A stretch of DNA of 64,000 bases from Lycium barbarum (GCF_019175385.1 NC_083337.1:161647713-161711712); one strand, 5' to 3'; numbered from the stretch's first letter, positions 48,527 through 59,406 are shown. Program-made: numbers and translations. The notes: a model not told the origin generated them from the sequence alone.

Positions 48527-49162
48527 GGACAAAATATCCATCATCTTCTACTGTCTTTTTTTTTTTTTTTACAATTTGTCCAAGTTATTTGGTTCTATTG
48601 CTCTTCTTTTTTCTCGTTGTTCAATACACCAAACTTTACCATTATATGTCTGAGAATTTCTGCCTAGAGTTTCTTTTATTATTAGGAATTATGGTATATT
48701 AACATCTCATTAGGGGGCTCCCGCACTGGAACAATGCTAACAAAATGAGAAACCAGACACTAGTTACAAAGCTCCAATATAGTATTGATAGGGGTATTAC
48801 AATCAAGAGCGATTTTATTACCTCAATTTTTAAACTACTCTTGTTTCTACTTGGGGAGTTGAGGCGAAAAATGGCTTGACGAACCATTCGCCATGCACCA
48901 ACTACATTCACTTCCCGATTTTATAGCTAATAAATCTTGTCCACATTACGCACCAGATCTATTAGGTCACAAAATGTATAGCGACTTTTAACAATAGGGA
49001 TGATAATTGGAATAGGTAAACGATATCATATGATGTCTTTTACAAACATTTCCCTTTCACCAACCAAACACCATAGCATATTTATTTTCTAGGAAATCAT
49101 TTGCCATAGAAAATGACTTCCATCATACCAAGCACATTGAAAACCACAAACGTGTACAGAAA

Positions 49163-49309
49163 TGATAAATAATGTAAATATGTAGTCATAAAATATTTTG
49201 TAAATCTTATAATTTAGGTTAGTATATTTTGTATCCTATTAGGACATTGTAACTATGGTATATTTACCAATTCCATCAATGAGAATAATCACGGAATTAA
49301 TCTCTTTCA
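49163..49309 (+). repeat. 5' LTR of the Ale-like Copia element
   Basis: 147 bp with TG...CA ends, followed at once by the tRNA-iMet primer-binding site. It is about 97% identical to the 3' LTR. Confidence 0.93.
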
Positions 49310-49420
49310 TGGTATCAGATACTAGGGTTTCTTTTCCTCCTCTTCCGCTGCCCTAATTTTTCCGTCGTCCTTTTTTTTTTTTTTTTTTTTTTTTTCCGTC
49401 CACCTTCTTGTTTTCCATCA

Positions 49421-50320
49421 ATGGCAGACACCAAGTTCCATCCTGCTATGGCTGTCTCCAACATCAAGAATCACATTCCTATCGTTCTTGAGATGGAAAC
49501 AGATCATTATTCGGCTTGGGCCGAATTATTCAAGCTTCATGCCCGGTCTTACCGTGTCCTTTCTCACATTCTCCCGACCGGAAAGGAGAAGGCTCCTTCC
49601 ACCGACGAAGAAAAGGAGTTGTGGTCCACCTTGGATGCCATGGTACTTCAATGGGTGTATGCAACCATCTCCACTGACTTATTGCATACGATCATCGAAG
49701 AAGATCTATCGGCAAAGGAGGCCTGGGATCGCCTCCGTAATCTTTTTCAAGACAACAAAAACTCCCGTGCCGTTGCATTGGAACATGATTTCTCTCATGT
49801 CAAGTTGCGGGATTTTCCGAACGCTTCGGCGTATTGTCAACGACTCAAGACCTTGGCCGATCAACTCAAGAGCGTGGGGGCTCCGGTGACCGACAACCAC
49901 CTCGTTCTTCAAATGGTGGCTGGCCTTACCGAGGCGTACAAGAATGTAGGCACCTACATCCGGCAAAGTAAGCCTCTTCCATCATTCTCCGAAGCTCGGT
50001 CAAGTCTGTGCCTTGAGGAAAAGGCATTGGCTGAAATGCATGATGACTCGCCCACGGCTATGGTGGCTAATTCCCAACGTGAGTTTGATGACTCCACTAC
50101 TTTGGAAAATTCAGGTCGTCCTCACCATCATCGGGGCAAAAATAACCACAAAAATCGTGGCTCTAGCTGCGGGAAAAATAACGGCGGTGGCCGTGGTTCT
50201 GGCGGCGGCAGTTCCAACCGTCGCCATGGTGGTCGTGCCTCAGGCGACCGGCAGCAGTCCCCCATGCAGCAGCAGTGGCAGCAGACCTCTTCACCGTGGC
50301 CATGGGGGTGGATGCCTTAA
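49421..50320 (+). CDS. Gag-like protein of the Ale-like Copia element (299 aa, ends at premature stop)
   Basis: Opens MADTKFHPAM. It contains the Copia gag (UBN2-type) region with HYSAWAELFKLHARSY, AKEAWDRLRNLFQDNKNSRA and LVLQMVAGLTEAYKNVGTYI, then a Gly/Arg/His/Gln-rich nucleic-acid-binding tail (GKNNGGGRGSGGGSSNRR) without a CCHC knuckle, as is usual in this lineage. The TAA at 50318-50320 is in the same frame as the downstream protease, and further in-frame stops lie between 50420 and 50460. In related elements gag and pol form one ORF, so this is a decayed polyprotein. Confidence 0.85.
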   Translation: MADTKFHPAMAVSNIKNHIPIVLEMETDHYSAWAELFKLHARSYRVLSHILPTGKEKAPSTDEEKELWSTLDAMVLQWVYATISTDLLHTIIEEDLSAKEAWDRLRNLFQDNKNSRAVALEHDFSHVKLRDFPNASAYCQRLKTLADQLKSVGAPVTDNHLVLQMVAGLTEAYKNVGTYIRQSKPLPSFSEARSSLCLEEKALAEMHDDSPTAMVANSQREFDDSTTLENSGRPHHHRGKNNHKNRGSSCGKNNGGGRGSGGGSSNRRHGGRASGDRQQSPMQQQWQQTSSPWPWGWMP

Positions 50321-53300
50321 TGGGCTCTCCCTTGCCCGTATCCCACCCAGCAGTGGGCTCGGCCACAGCAACAGTGGCAGCCGCAGCCACCTTCTTCTGG
50401 TGGCAGGTCGATGGCCTAACCTGGAATTTTGGGCTCGTGACCATAGCAGCAGGTGTATGCAGCAGCAGGCCCAACGACGCAGTGGACTCCGACTGATATT
50501 GAATCGGCTATGCACACGATGACGTTGAGCCAACCCGATCCAAATTGGTATATGGATACCGGCGTCACATCCCATATGACATCCACAAAAGGTACTCTAT
50601 CGTCTTATTTTAATTTGAGCGATCATAATACTGGCATTGTTGTTGGTGATGGTAAGTCAATTCCAATTCAAGGTTGTGGTCGTGCTAAATTGCCTCCCCC
50701 GAACCCTCCATTATTATTAAATAATGTCCTTCTTGCTCCAAAACTCATAAAGAATTTAATATCGGTTCGTAAGTTTACTACTGATAACTTTATAAGTGTT
50801 GAATTTGATCCTTATGGGTTTTCTGTGAAGGATTTCCGGACGGGGATGGCACTCATGAGATGTAATAGTAGGGGTGCTCTTTATCCATTGTCCACCTTCA
50901 AACACCCCATCCATTCACCATCAACTTTTGCTGCCTTGTCTTCTACGCGTTGGCATGATCGTTTGGGCCACCCGGGTGCTTCTATTTTGAATTTTCTTAG
51001 GCACAATAAAAGCATTGAATGTAATAGTTCTAGTTCATCTAGTATTTGTCATTCTTGCGTTCTTGGTAAACATGTTAAGTTTCCTTTTGCTAGTTCTATT
51101 TCCGAGACTTTATTTCCGTTTGACATTATTCATAGTGATTTGTGGACTTCTCCCATTTTGAGTTCTATGGGGCATCGTTATTATGTTTTGTTCTTGGATG
51201 ATTTTACTAATTTTTTGTGGACTTTCCCTTTGGCTAGAAAATCTGATGTTTACTCAAAATTTATAGATTTTAAGTCCCATATCCTTACTCAATTTGAACG
51301 TCCTATCAAATATGTCCAATGCGATAATGGGAAGGAATATGATAATGGTCAATTCGGAAAATTTTGTGCGTCCAATGGGATGTCTTTCCGTCTTTCCTGT
51401 CCTCATATATCCTCTCAAAATGGGAAAGCCGAAAGAAAAATTCGTTCAATAAATAATGTCATCCGAACTCTTCTTGCTCATGCCTCCATTTTTTTGGCAT
51501 CATGCATTGCAAATAGCGACTTATCTCCTTAATATTTTACCAAGCAAGTTGTTGGTTCACAAATCCCCTTTAGAAGTCCTTTATCAACGGAAACCATCTT
51601 ATTCTCATCTCCGGGTCTTTGGGTGTTTATGTTATCCCCTTTTTCCGTCTCCTACTATTCACAAGTTGCAACCTCGGTCAACTCCATGTGTCTTTTTGGG
51701 ATATCCACCAAGCCATCGTGGCTACAAATGTTTTGATTTATCCTCAAATAAAATCATTATTTATCGTCACGTGTTATTTGATGAGACTCAATTTCCGTTT
51801 TCTAAAATCCACACTTCCACTCCCACCACGTATGACTTCCTTGATGATGATTTTTCCCCTTATGTGATCCGTCATCTCGCCACCAGCCACTCTCTACCGC
51901 AGCTGTGTCCCCCTCCCCCGCTGCCCAATGGTTTTCCGCTTGGTCTGGGCCAGCTGCCCACACCACCTTCGGCTGGGCAGCAGCGTCTCCCTTCCTCTAC
52001 GCTGGACCAGCCCGCACCTACGCCCAACCAGCTTGCCAACAGCCCACAAAACTCCACCACTCCTCCTCCTATCCAGCAGCCCCCTACCCAAACGCGCATG
52101 GTCACTCGCAGTCAGCGCGGGATCTTTAAGCCCAAACACCCATTTAATCTACATACGGCAGTTACCAGGTCCCCCATACCTCGTAATCCGTTGGATGCGC
52201 TATGTGACCCGAATTGGAAATTGGCCATGAATGATGAATATGATGCTCTTATTAAAAATAAGTCGTGGGAGTTGGTACCCCGTCTACCTAATGTGAATGT
52301 TATTCGGTCTATGTGGATTTTTACTCATAAAGAAAAGTCTAATGGTGCTTTTGAGAGGCATAAAGCCCGTCTTGTAGGTGATGGCAAAACACAGCAGGTT
52401 GGCATTGATTGTGGTGATACTTTCAGTCCGGTCGTAAAGCCAGCTACGATTCGCACTGTCTTGAGTCTAACTCTCTCTAAGCATTGGCCCATTCATCAGT
52501 TGGATGTCAAAAATGCATTTCTTCATGGCGAGCTCAAGGAGACAGTATATATGCATCAGCCAATGGGTTTTCGAGACCCATCTCATCCCGATTATGTGTG
52601 CTTGTTGCGCAAGTCCTTATATGGGCTTAAACAAGCACCGAGAGCTTGGTATAAAAGATTTGCTGACTTTGTTTATTCCATTGGCTTTGTTAATAGCAGG
52701 TCCGACAACTCATTGTTCATCTATAACAAAGGGCACGACTTGGCTTACATTTTACTATGTGGATGATATTATTCTTACTGCTTCTTCAGATACTCTCCGC
52801 TGTTCGATTATGGCCCTTCTTGCCTCAGAATTTGCAATGAAGGACCTAGGTCCTTTGAATTATTTTCTTGGCATTGCAGTGACCCGTCACAAGGGTGGTA
52901 TGTTTCTTTCACAAAGAAGTTATGCTACGGAGATTATTGAGCGTGCAGGAATGTCATCGTGTAAGCCTTCTTCCACTCCGGTTGACACTAAGTCGTAGGT
53001 CAGTGCCGCTTCTGGCGATCTTTGTGAAGATCCCACTCATTTCCGGAGTCTTGCAGGTGCTCTTCAGTATCTAACCTTCACCAGACCGGATATTTCTTAG
53101 GCCGTGCAGCAGATTTGTCTTCATATGCATGCTCCTCGAGATACGCATATGCTTGCTCTTAAACGGATTATTCGGTATATTCAGGGTACTCTTGATCATG
53201 GTTTGCATCTCTATCCATCTTCAGTTACTGATTTGGTTTCGTATACTGATGCTGATTGGGGGGGATGTCCCGACACACGACGTTCAACGTCGGGTTATTG

Positions 53301-53718
53301 CGTGTTTTTGGGAGACAATTTGATATCTTGGTCATCCAAACGCCAACCTACTCTTTCCCGCTCCAGTGCGGAAGCAGAATATAAGGGGGTTGCTAATGTT
53401 TTCTTTGAATCATGCTGGATACGTAACCTGCTCTTGGAGCTACATTGTCCGGTCCCTAAGGCTACTTTGGTTTATTGTGATAATGTCAGTGCCATTTACT
53501 TGTCAGGGAATCCAGTCCAATATTAGCGCACCAAGCATATTGAGATGGATATCCATTTTGTTCGTGAGAAGGTGGCGCGCGGCCACGTACGTGTCCTTCA
53601 TGTTCCGTCCCGCTATCAGCTCGCCGATATTTTCACTAAAGGACTGCCGCAGGTCTTATTTGAGGATTTTCGGGACAGTCTCAGCGTTCATAAACCTCCC
53701 GTTTCGACTGCGGGGGTG
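50321..53718 (+). pseudogene. Copia pol: protease, integrase, reverse transcriptase, RNase H (broken)
   Basis: Protease: PNWYMDTGVTSHMTS (about 50540-50585), active site DTG. Gag-pre-integrase and integrase: RWHDRLGHPG, CHSCVLGKH, then the catalytic D-D-E at HSDLW, CDNGKEY and NGKAERK (to about 51440). A frameshift near 51480-51530 moves the frame. Reverse transcriptase: HKARLVGDG, QLDVKNAFLHGEL and SLYGLKQAPRAWYKRF (to 52740). A second frameshift falls just before the polymerase YVDD box (about 52755-52768). RNase H: YTDADWGGCPDTRRSTSGY, SSAEAEYKG and IFTKGLP. Stops occur after PVDTKS (52998), before the RNase H segment (53100) and after GNPVQY (53526). Confidence 0.93.
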
Positions 53719-53865
53719 TGATAAATAATGTAAATATGTAGTCATAGAATATTTTGTAAATCTTCTAATTTAGGTTAGTATATTTTGTATCCTATTAGGA
53801 CATTGTAACTATGATATATTTACCAATTCCATCAATGAAAATAATCACGGAATTAATCTCTTTCA
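53719..53865 (+). repeat. 3' LTR of the Ale-like Copia element
   Basis: 147 bp, TG...CA. It differs from the 5' LTR at four sites (A/G in TCATARAATA, A/C in ATCTTMTAAT, G/A in CTATGRTATA, G/A in AATGARAATA). Confidence 0.93.
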
Positions 53866-53945
53866 AGAAATAACGCTCCTAACATTTCTAATCAAGTAAG
53901 TACATCACATACTTGTCCATATCCATATGCATTTTTAGCTTAAAG

Positions 53946-54154
53946 AGAGTGTGGTGGGTGAGGAAGGGGTCGTCCTTATTTTATAATTAACTCAATTCAA
54001 AAAACACCTGTCAATGCCAGATTTACTTTTTTGATATCTTCAAGATATTATTTGATATTATAGTCCTATCAAGTTATCATCTCTACTTCTAAAAGTGTAC
54101 TTTATTGACCTAATAGCCCTATGCATCTTGTGCAAATAGAATTCAATGCACATG
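53946..54154. other. Spacer upstream of UGT copy b
   Basis: Sequence unrelated to the UGT flanks, with no gene seen. It leads into the promoter of the plus-strand UGT pseudogene. Confidence 0.4.
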
Positions 54155-54224
54155 TAAGCTCTTACATCACAACCTTAACAAATACTAACAACAAATACTA
54201 ACACTACTTATTATAATATAAAAG
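54155..54224 (+). promoter_or_regulatory. Promoter of UGT copy b: conserved 18-mer plus TATA box
   Basis: TAAGCTCTTACATCACAA (54155-54172) and TATAAAAGCACCTTTC (from 54217) both recur, in the same order, upstream of the intact UGT on the minus strand. The TATA box is about 75 bp before the ATG at 54294. Confidence 0.75.
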
Positions 54225-54293
54225 CACCTTTCCTCATTCTTGATTTTGGAACTGAATCATTTAACAAACTATAGCTTTCAATTCATACTAATG

Positions 54294-55806
54294 ATGGTTT
54301 CAGAGCCAGAGTTGAACTTTGTTTTGATACCATTACTTGCTGCAAGTCACATCATACCCATGGTAGACATGGCCAAATTATTAGCAAAGCGAGGCGTGAC
54401 AGTAACTTTAGTCACGACTACTCTTAATGTTGCCCGATTCACCACTGCAGCAATTGACCATGCCATTGGTTCCGGATTACTCATCCGGGTAGTGGAGCTC
54501 CAGTTTCCAGCCAAGGACGCAGGACTACCCGAGGGATGTGAAAGTATGAATCTTGTGCCCTCTCTGGCTCTTATGAGAAATTTCTTTGCTGCAATCAATA
54601 TGCTACAAGACCAAGCGGAAAAATTACTTGAAGAGATGAAGCCTAAGCCAACTTGCATTATTTCCGATACGAATATTGCTTGGACGGCTGAGACAGCTGA
54701 TAAGTTTCAGATTCCGAGAATCATTTTTGATGGAATGAGTTGCTTCACTCAATTATGTATGCATAACTTGTACATCATGAGGGATCAGAACAAAATTCCC
54801 GAATCAGGGTCTTTTGTTATTCCTGATTTACCGGATAAAATTGAAGTCACTAAAGCTCAGCTGCCTCGAGAATTCAATCCAGCAACCCTTTCCACGCAAG
54901 ATATTCGCGACAAAATACGAGCAGCTGAATCAAGATCCTACGGGATTGTTATCAATACTTTCGAGGAGTTTGAACCGAGGTATGTTGATGAATTCCGAAA
55001 ACTTAAAGAGGGTAGAGTGTGGTGTATTGGACCTTTGTCTCTTTGTAACAATGACAATCTAGATAAAGCTCAGAGAGGGAACAAGGCCTCGTGTCACAAA
55101 GAAGAGTGTTTGAAATGGCTTGATTCTTGGCAGCCTGAGTCTGTTGTTTATGCATGTTTTTGGAAGCCTCGGTCATATGGCAGTAACACAATTTATGGAG
55201 CTGGCTTTAGGCCTGGAAGCATCAGGTTATCCCTTCATTTTAGTCGTAAAATCAGGGGAAAGACAAGCACCAATAGAGGACTGGTTATCGGAAAATGGAT
55301 TTGAAGAAAGAACAAAAGAAAGAGGGCTTCTGATACGTGGCTGGGCACCACAACTACTAATTCTATCACACCCTGCAATTGGTGGGTTCTTGACTCATTG
55401 TGGTTGGAATTCAACCCTTGAGGGGCTTAGTGCCGGTGTACCCATGATTACGTGGCCTTTATTTGCGGAGCAGTTTTTGAATGAGAAACTTTTAGTACAT
55501 GTCTTGAAGATTGGTGTGGGTGTTGGATCTCAGGAAGTTGTTCATTTGAAGGAGGAAGAGAAATTTGAGGTCCAAGTGAGGAAGGAAGAAGTAATGAAAG
55601 CCATTAAAACAGTGATGGACAAGGAGAAAGAAGGTACAGATTGCAGAAAAAGAGCCAAAGAACTTGGACAAATTGCAAAAAAGGCAGTAGAAAAGGATGG
55701 ATCTTCTCACCTCGGTTTGACACTTCTAATCAAAGAAATACAAGAATTCCAACTTAACCAATCAGATTAAAATGAGACTGCACAAGTTTGCAATGTACTT
55801 CTTTGA
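54294..55806 (+). pseudogene. UGT73-like UDP-glycosyltransferase copy b, single frameshift
   Basis: Nearly full-length copy of the intact gene at 59407-60933. It starts MVSEPELNFVLIPLL and has His at residue 19 (ASHIIPM) where the catalytic His lies. The Asp of IISD and the complete PSPG box are present (WAPQLLILSHP to FAEQ, with HCGWNS). The frame breaks at about 55156-55161, where GTTTTTGG replaces the GTTTTGGG of the intact copy (a net +1 base). The first frame then runs off to a stop at 55304, and the second frame (55120-55770) carries the C-terminal half. A second lesion turns the Lys codon after NQSA/D into TAA (55768-55770), 12 codons before the ancestral TGA at 55804-55806. Everything else is open, so inactivation looks recent, or a sequencing indel is possible. 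Confidence 0.92.
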
Positions 55807-55815
55807 CTAGAATAT

Positions 55816-55957
55816 CATTGAGAGGGGTCATGACTAAAGTGACTATCACGCCTTTCTGCGCTAACAATTTGGCCATGTCCACCATGGATATGATGTGACT
55901 TTCAGTAAGTAAAGGTATCAACACAAAGTTAAGCTCTAATGCTGACTCTGAAACCAT
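55816..55957 (-). pseudogene. UGT73-like stub c (first 47 codons only, inverted)
   Basis: Minus strand MVSESALELNFVLIPLLTES, then HIISMVDMAKLLAQKGVIVT and LVMTPLN, matching the N-terminus of copies b and d. Similarity stops after CCTCTCAATG, where the sequence runs directly into the 3' tail of copy b (55806/55811). The upstream sequence 55960-56075 still resembles the promoter of the intact copy (GATTCAGTTG, AGTATAAGTAGT, TTTAAGAGCTTAC). It is a truncated, non-functional copy. Confidence 0.88.
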
Positions 55958-56310
55958 TTCTGGTAAGAACTGAAAGCTGTAGTAATATATGATTCAGTTG
56001 TAAATCAACAAAAATGAAAGGTAGATTTATAGTATAAGTAGTGATATTAGTGATTTAAGAGCTTACTTGGGCATGAATTGATTAGTATTATGTTTCAACT
56101 TTCATGAAATCATAAGTCCTTGTATTTTGGCATAACATGTGTAGTACTAGTTTATTATGGCACTTCGGACTGATATGCAACTAATCAAAGTTGTGACCAT
56201 GACAGCTATACATTTCATCATAAGTTGGCTATACCAGAATGTCTTTTTCATTAAAATCTTGTTTACATTGTACATCAAAGCATTTCTGCCTCACAACGTG
56301 TCTTATATTA

Positions 56311-58728
56311 CTAGTTTCTGGATACGTGCGTTGCACGTGAGTTTCATGTCTATTAATACATATATACTTTGCTATAACAATATATAATATTAAAATTACA
56401 TTAGGTATGATGTGTAATGAGCTATAGAATACGAAAACAGTTCTTTTAGAAAGCACAAGAAAATCAGGAATTTTGCCGGCAGTCATTCATAATATAATTT
56501 TTTCCCCTATAATCTTTTCTACTTTTTGAATAAATTTCTTATATCTATCTTTATAAAGTTTTAAGTTTTCGAAAAGAATAGTAATATAACTATTATATTC
56601 TCGCCTATTTTTTTTTTTTTTAAAAAAAACACTTTAATATTCAAATTCTCGGAAAAAAAAGTAATGACAATTATTTCCTTAGTGTTGCCCAAACAGAGGC
56701 TGTAGTACAAGTGCAACGAAGCTCAAAGGGATCATGGGAGACAGATTATAAAGGTTAATAGCCTGTTTGGTCAAATTTCTAAAAGTACTTTTGGCAAAAA
56801 ACAGTTTGTGCTTGGCCAATTAATTTAAAAAGTACTTTTGAGCATCAATTAGTATTTGACCAATCTTTTAAAAAGTGTTTCCAAGTGTATTTTTCTCGAA
56901 AGTACTTTTCAAAAAAGTACTTTTGAGCAAAAACTTTTTTTTTAGTCTTCTGAAAAACTATTTCTGCTACTCCTCAAAAGCACTTATTTTCTCCCAAAAG
57001 CTTGGCCAAACACCTCGCTTTTTTAAAAATAAGTACTTATTAAAAAAAAAAAAAATTTAGCGAAAAATAAGCTTGGCTAAACAAGCTATAAAAAGGGTTA
57101 ACTGGTTAAGTGCTTTCTTTTTTGTATATGTCTAAGCGAGTTTAGTAGACTGTGTTATCTTATACTTTTGTTAGCGGGAGATGGCAGGTACTTCGTGAAT
57201 TAATTGAGGTGTGTGCAAGTTGGCGCTGACTCTTACATTATTAAAACCAAAAAAAGGATAAACTTCTTTTTATTTTTCATTACAGACAAGGAGGCTCACA
57301 AAATTCGCTTTTCAACCAACAACATAATCCACAAAATAATTTTAGGTGGTCTCCATGTCAACTTAGCTTGTTCCCACCATGAATGGCACTGACTATCTCC
57401 CACCAACACAAATACGGATAATTCTACCGATCAAGACTTATTCAAAAGGAAAAAATTACCAGCTTTTTCCGCCTATGATAAAAATTATCTCATAATTTCC
57501 ATTCACTTTATTGATCATTAAATCATATCTTGATCGTACAATCTCCTCACAAGATTTTCAAGAACAAAGCTGGAAAAAATACATCAAGCAGAAGCTTTCT
57601 GACAGAATTGAGCATCCAAATTCTGAAAAGGAAAAACAAACAAATAAGCAAAATAAAATAACAAAATCAAGCGCACGACTGTGAACCCAAATCACTCCGA
57701 TTGAAGTGTAATTAAGTAGTAACGGTGAACTTATGGTTACATAATCCCCCTAAAAAAATGGATAACACAAAATCAAAATGAACATAATTATCATCAAAAT
57801 GAACAGATTATATTTTCATCAAAATTAACGATACTCACGGAAAGAACATAGAAAATACCGATATCGGAGTAAAGCAGAATAGAACTGTGAAAGCCTTTCA
57901 CTTTGAGTTTGATAGACTACACTTTTATAGAGAACTGTAAAAATGTGAAAAGGCTGTGAAAAAAATTAATGATATTTGGAAGATGAAAGAAATCAACAAT
58001 TAAGAGTAGAATAAATCACAGTATTATCTAAGACTAAAGAATGTAAAGAGACTATGCGAAAGGTTACTGTCATCATGTCATGGAAGATTAGAAAACAAAA
58101 CGTAAGAACTATAATAACTAATCAAGAAAATTTACTTAGATGGACAATTCTTATGTTTATGTTCAAGATTAAGATGATTGATTAACGGGGTGTATGCTAA
58201 TTCGTGGAATGCATTTCTCCTTCATCTTTCTACCTATTGAGAGCAACGAAGACAGAGAGCCTACTTTAATTTGTTAATTTGTAAATTAAGGAATTGAATA
58301 ACATAATTTTTAAAGGGCATGAAGATCTTTCAATTTTATATGGGCATTTATGATGATATGATTCTAATTTCACAAATAAATTAAAAAGAACCTTAAAAGA
58401 ACAATAGATGAGTTAAGAAAGAATTCAAGAAAAAGAAAAAAGAGGGAGAAGCCTTCTCTATATAATTATGATGAGAAACGTTTTTGGAAGTAAATGAAGG
58501 AGGGTATGAATGCCCTCAATCTTAATTTGGATTCAGCGGATTTTGATTGTGAAGCATTAAAGTGCTATTACTTCATTTCTAATTCACGGATTCACTTTTA
58601 GTGTAATAAAAAAATATTTAATTGAAGGTTCGTTTTGTCCTTATATGTTTCAGTTTCTTTTACTATAGGGGCAAAATTATAATCCAACTTTGAAGATATG
58701 AGCTTCCTACTTTTAATATAATATATGA
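56311..58728 (-). mobile_element. Helitron (2.4 kb, non-autonomous)
   Basis: On the minus strand it begins TCATATATTATATTAAAAGT (5' TC end at 58728, preceded by A). It ends with the hairpin ACGTGC-AAC-GCACGT (56338-56324), nine bases, and CTAG (56314-56311), followed by T. This is the canonical Helitron structure: TC start, a 3' hairpin, CTRR end, and insertion between A and T with no target duplication. No Rep/helicase coding was found, and the ORFs inside are short and unrecognised. A MITE is nested at 56760-57087. Confidence 0.85.
56760..57087. mobile_element. MITE nested in the Helitron
   Basis: The ends AGCCTGTTTGGTCAAAT and GCTTGGCTAAACAAGCT are imperfect inverted repeats. The interior repeats AAAAGTACTTTTGAGCA-like motifs. 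It is about 328 bp and non-coding. Superfamily undetermined (possibly hAT-like). Confidence 0.75.
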
Positions 58729-58769
58729 TATATGATATATGATTAGGAACAATGGTATACTACATCTTA

Positions 58770-59406
58770 TCATGAAGCTCCTCGCACCGGAATAATGCTA
58801 ACGAGATGAGAAACCAGCCACTAGTTACAAAGCTCCAATGAAGTATTGGGAGGGCTATCACAATCGGGAGCGAATTTAGTACCCTAATTTATAGACTGCT
58901 ATTTCGATTTAGAGGGTGTTTGGATTGGCTTATTTTAAGTGTTTTTTGGCTTTTAAGCTCTTTTCTATTTTTTGAGATATTTGGGTGAGATAAAAAGTGC
59001 TTTTAAGCACTTACTATTTTAGGCTAAAAAGGTATAAAAATAAGCCAAAAGTTGTAAGCCACTAGAGGGTGTTTGGATTGACTTTTTAAGAATGACTTAT
59101 AAGCTAAAAGCTTTGATGACCCGTTCACCTTCACCATGCACCGGCCGCATTCACTTCCTGAATTATAGCTAATCAATCTGGTCCATAGTATGCACCAGAT
59201 CAATAGGTCATAAAAAGCATAGCCACTTTTAAGAATAGGGATTATAATTGGAGTAGGTAAACAATATCTAATGATGTCTTCTAAAAATATTTTTCATTCA
59301 CCAACCAAACACCAGAACACATTTATTTTCTAAGAAATCATTTTCCTTGAACAGAAAAGCACTCGAAACCACAAACACACACAAAAAAGCTCCTAACATT
59401 TTCTAA
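58770..59406 (-). other. 3' flank of the intact UGT gene with a repeat insertion
   Basis: Homologous to 48700-49157 at relic Y, so it belongs to the duplicated UGT unit. A segment of about 200 bp at 58912-59115, containing AGAGGGTGTTTGGATTG twice (near 58911 and 59063), is missing from the Y copy and represents a MITE-like insertion. Other parts align nearly base for base. It includes the probable 3' UTR. Confidence 0.7.

Larger units (their letters stand above)
41530..48670 (-). pseudogene. UGT73-like glycosyltransferase relic X (C-terminal pieces, split by Copia element)
   Basis: On the minus strand, 41618-41530 aligns with the extreme C-terminus of the intact UGT at 59407-60933 (the LLIKEIQEFQ region and ACATGCTTGTGCAT-type tail), with stops. 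Across the inserted Copia element the match continues at 48527-48600 (ATCCATCATCTTCTACTG, CAATTTGTCCAAGTT), which corresponds to residues about 460-475. A short piece near 48625-48650 (CAATACACCAAACTTTACCA) corresponds to the GRVWCIGPLS region near residues 243-252, so the middle of the gene, including the PSPG box, is deleted. It is non-functional. Confidence 0.75.
49163..53865 (+). mobile_element. Copia LTR retrotransposon, Ale/Retrofit-like (4.7 kb), decayed
   Basis: Two 147-bp LTRs (49163-49309 and 53719-53865), TGATAAATAATG...CTCTTTCA, differ at four positions by my reading. A perfect 5-bp target duplication AGAAA flanks the element (49158-49162 and 53866-53870). The primer-binding site TGGTATCAGA (49310-49319) follows the 5' LTR directly, and the polypurine-type GACTGCGGGGGTG precedes the 3' LTR. 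Domain order is gag, protease, integrase, reverse transcriptase, RNase H (Copia order). The very short LTRs and gag style suggest the Ale/Retrofit lineage. Several stops and frameshifts make it non-autonomous. Confidence 0.95.
48700..53945 (-). pseudogene. UGT73-like relic Y: 3' flank and C-terminal tail, split by an Ale-type Copia element
   Basis: 48700-49157 aligns along its length with the 3' flank of the intact UGT (58770-59400), sharing GAACAATGCTAAC/GGAATAATGCTAAC, ACTAGTTACAAAGCTCCAAT and ACCAACCAAACACCA. After the inserted Copia element the flank resumes at 53871 (TAACGCTCCTAACATTTCTA). It then enters the UGT C-terminal tail (TACATCACATACTTGTCCAT, GCATTTTTAGCT) to about 53945, where similarity ends. 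Only the last dozen or so codons of the gene survive. Confidence 0.75.

Noticed and set aside
50163..50575. Overlapping ORFs on both strands across the gag tail
   Set aside because: They are shadows of the Gly/Gln-rich gag tail; the gag frame is explained by the Copia polyprotein.
51872..52139. Long overlapping minus-strand ORFs in the Copia pol region
   Set aside because: They lie antisense to the Pro/Gln-rich integrase-RT linker, and the GC-rich stretch simply lacks stops.
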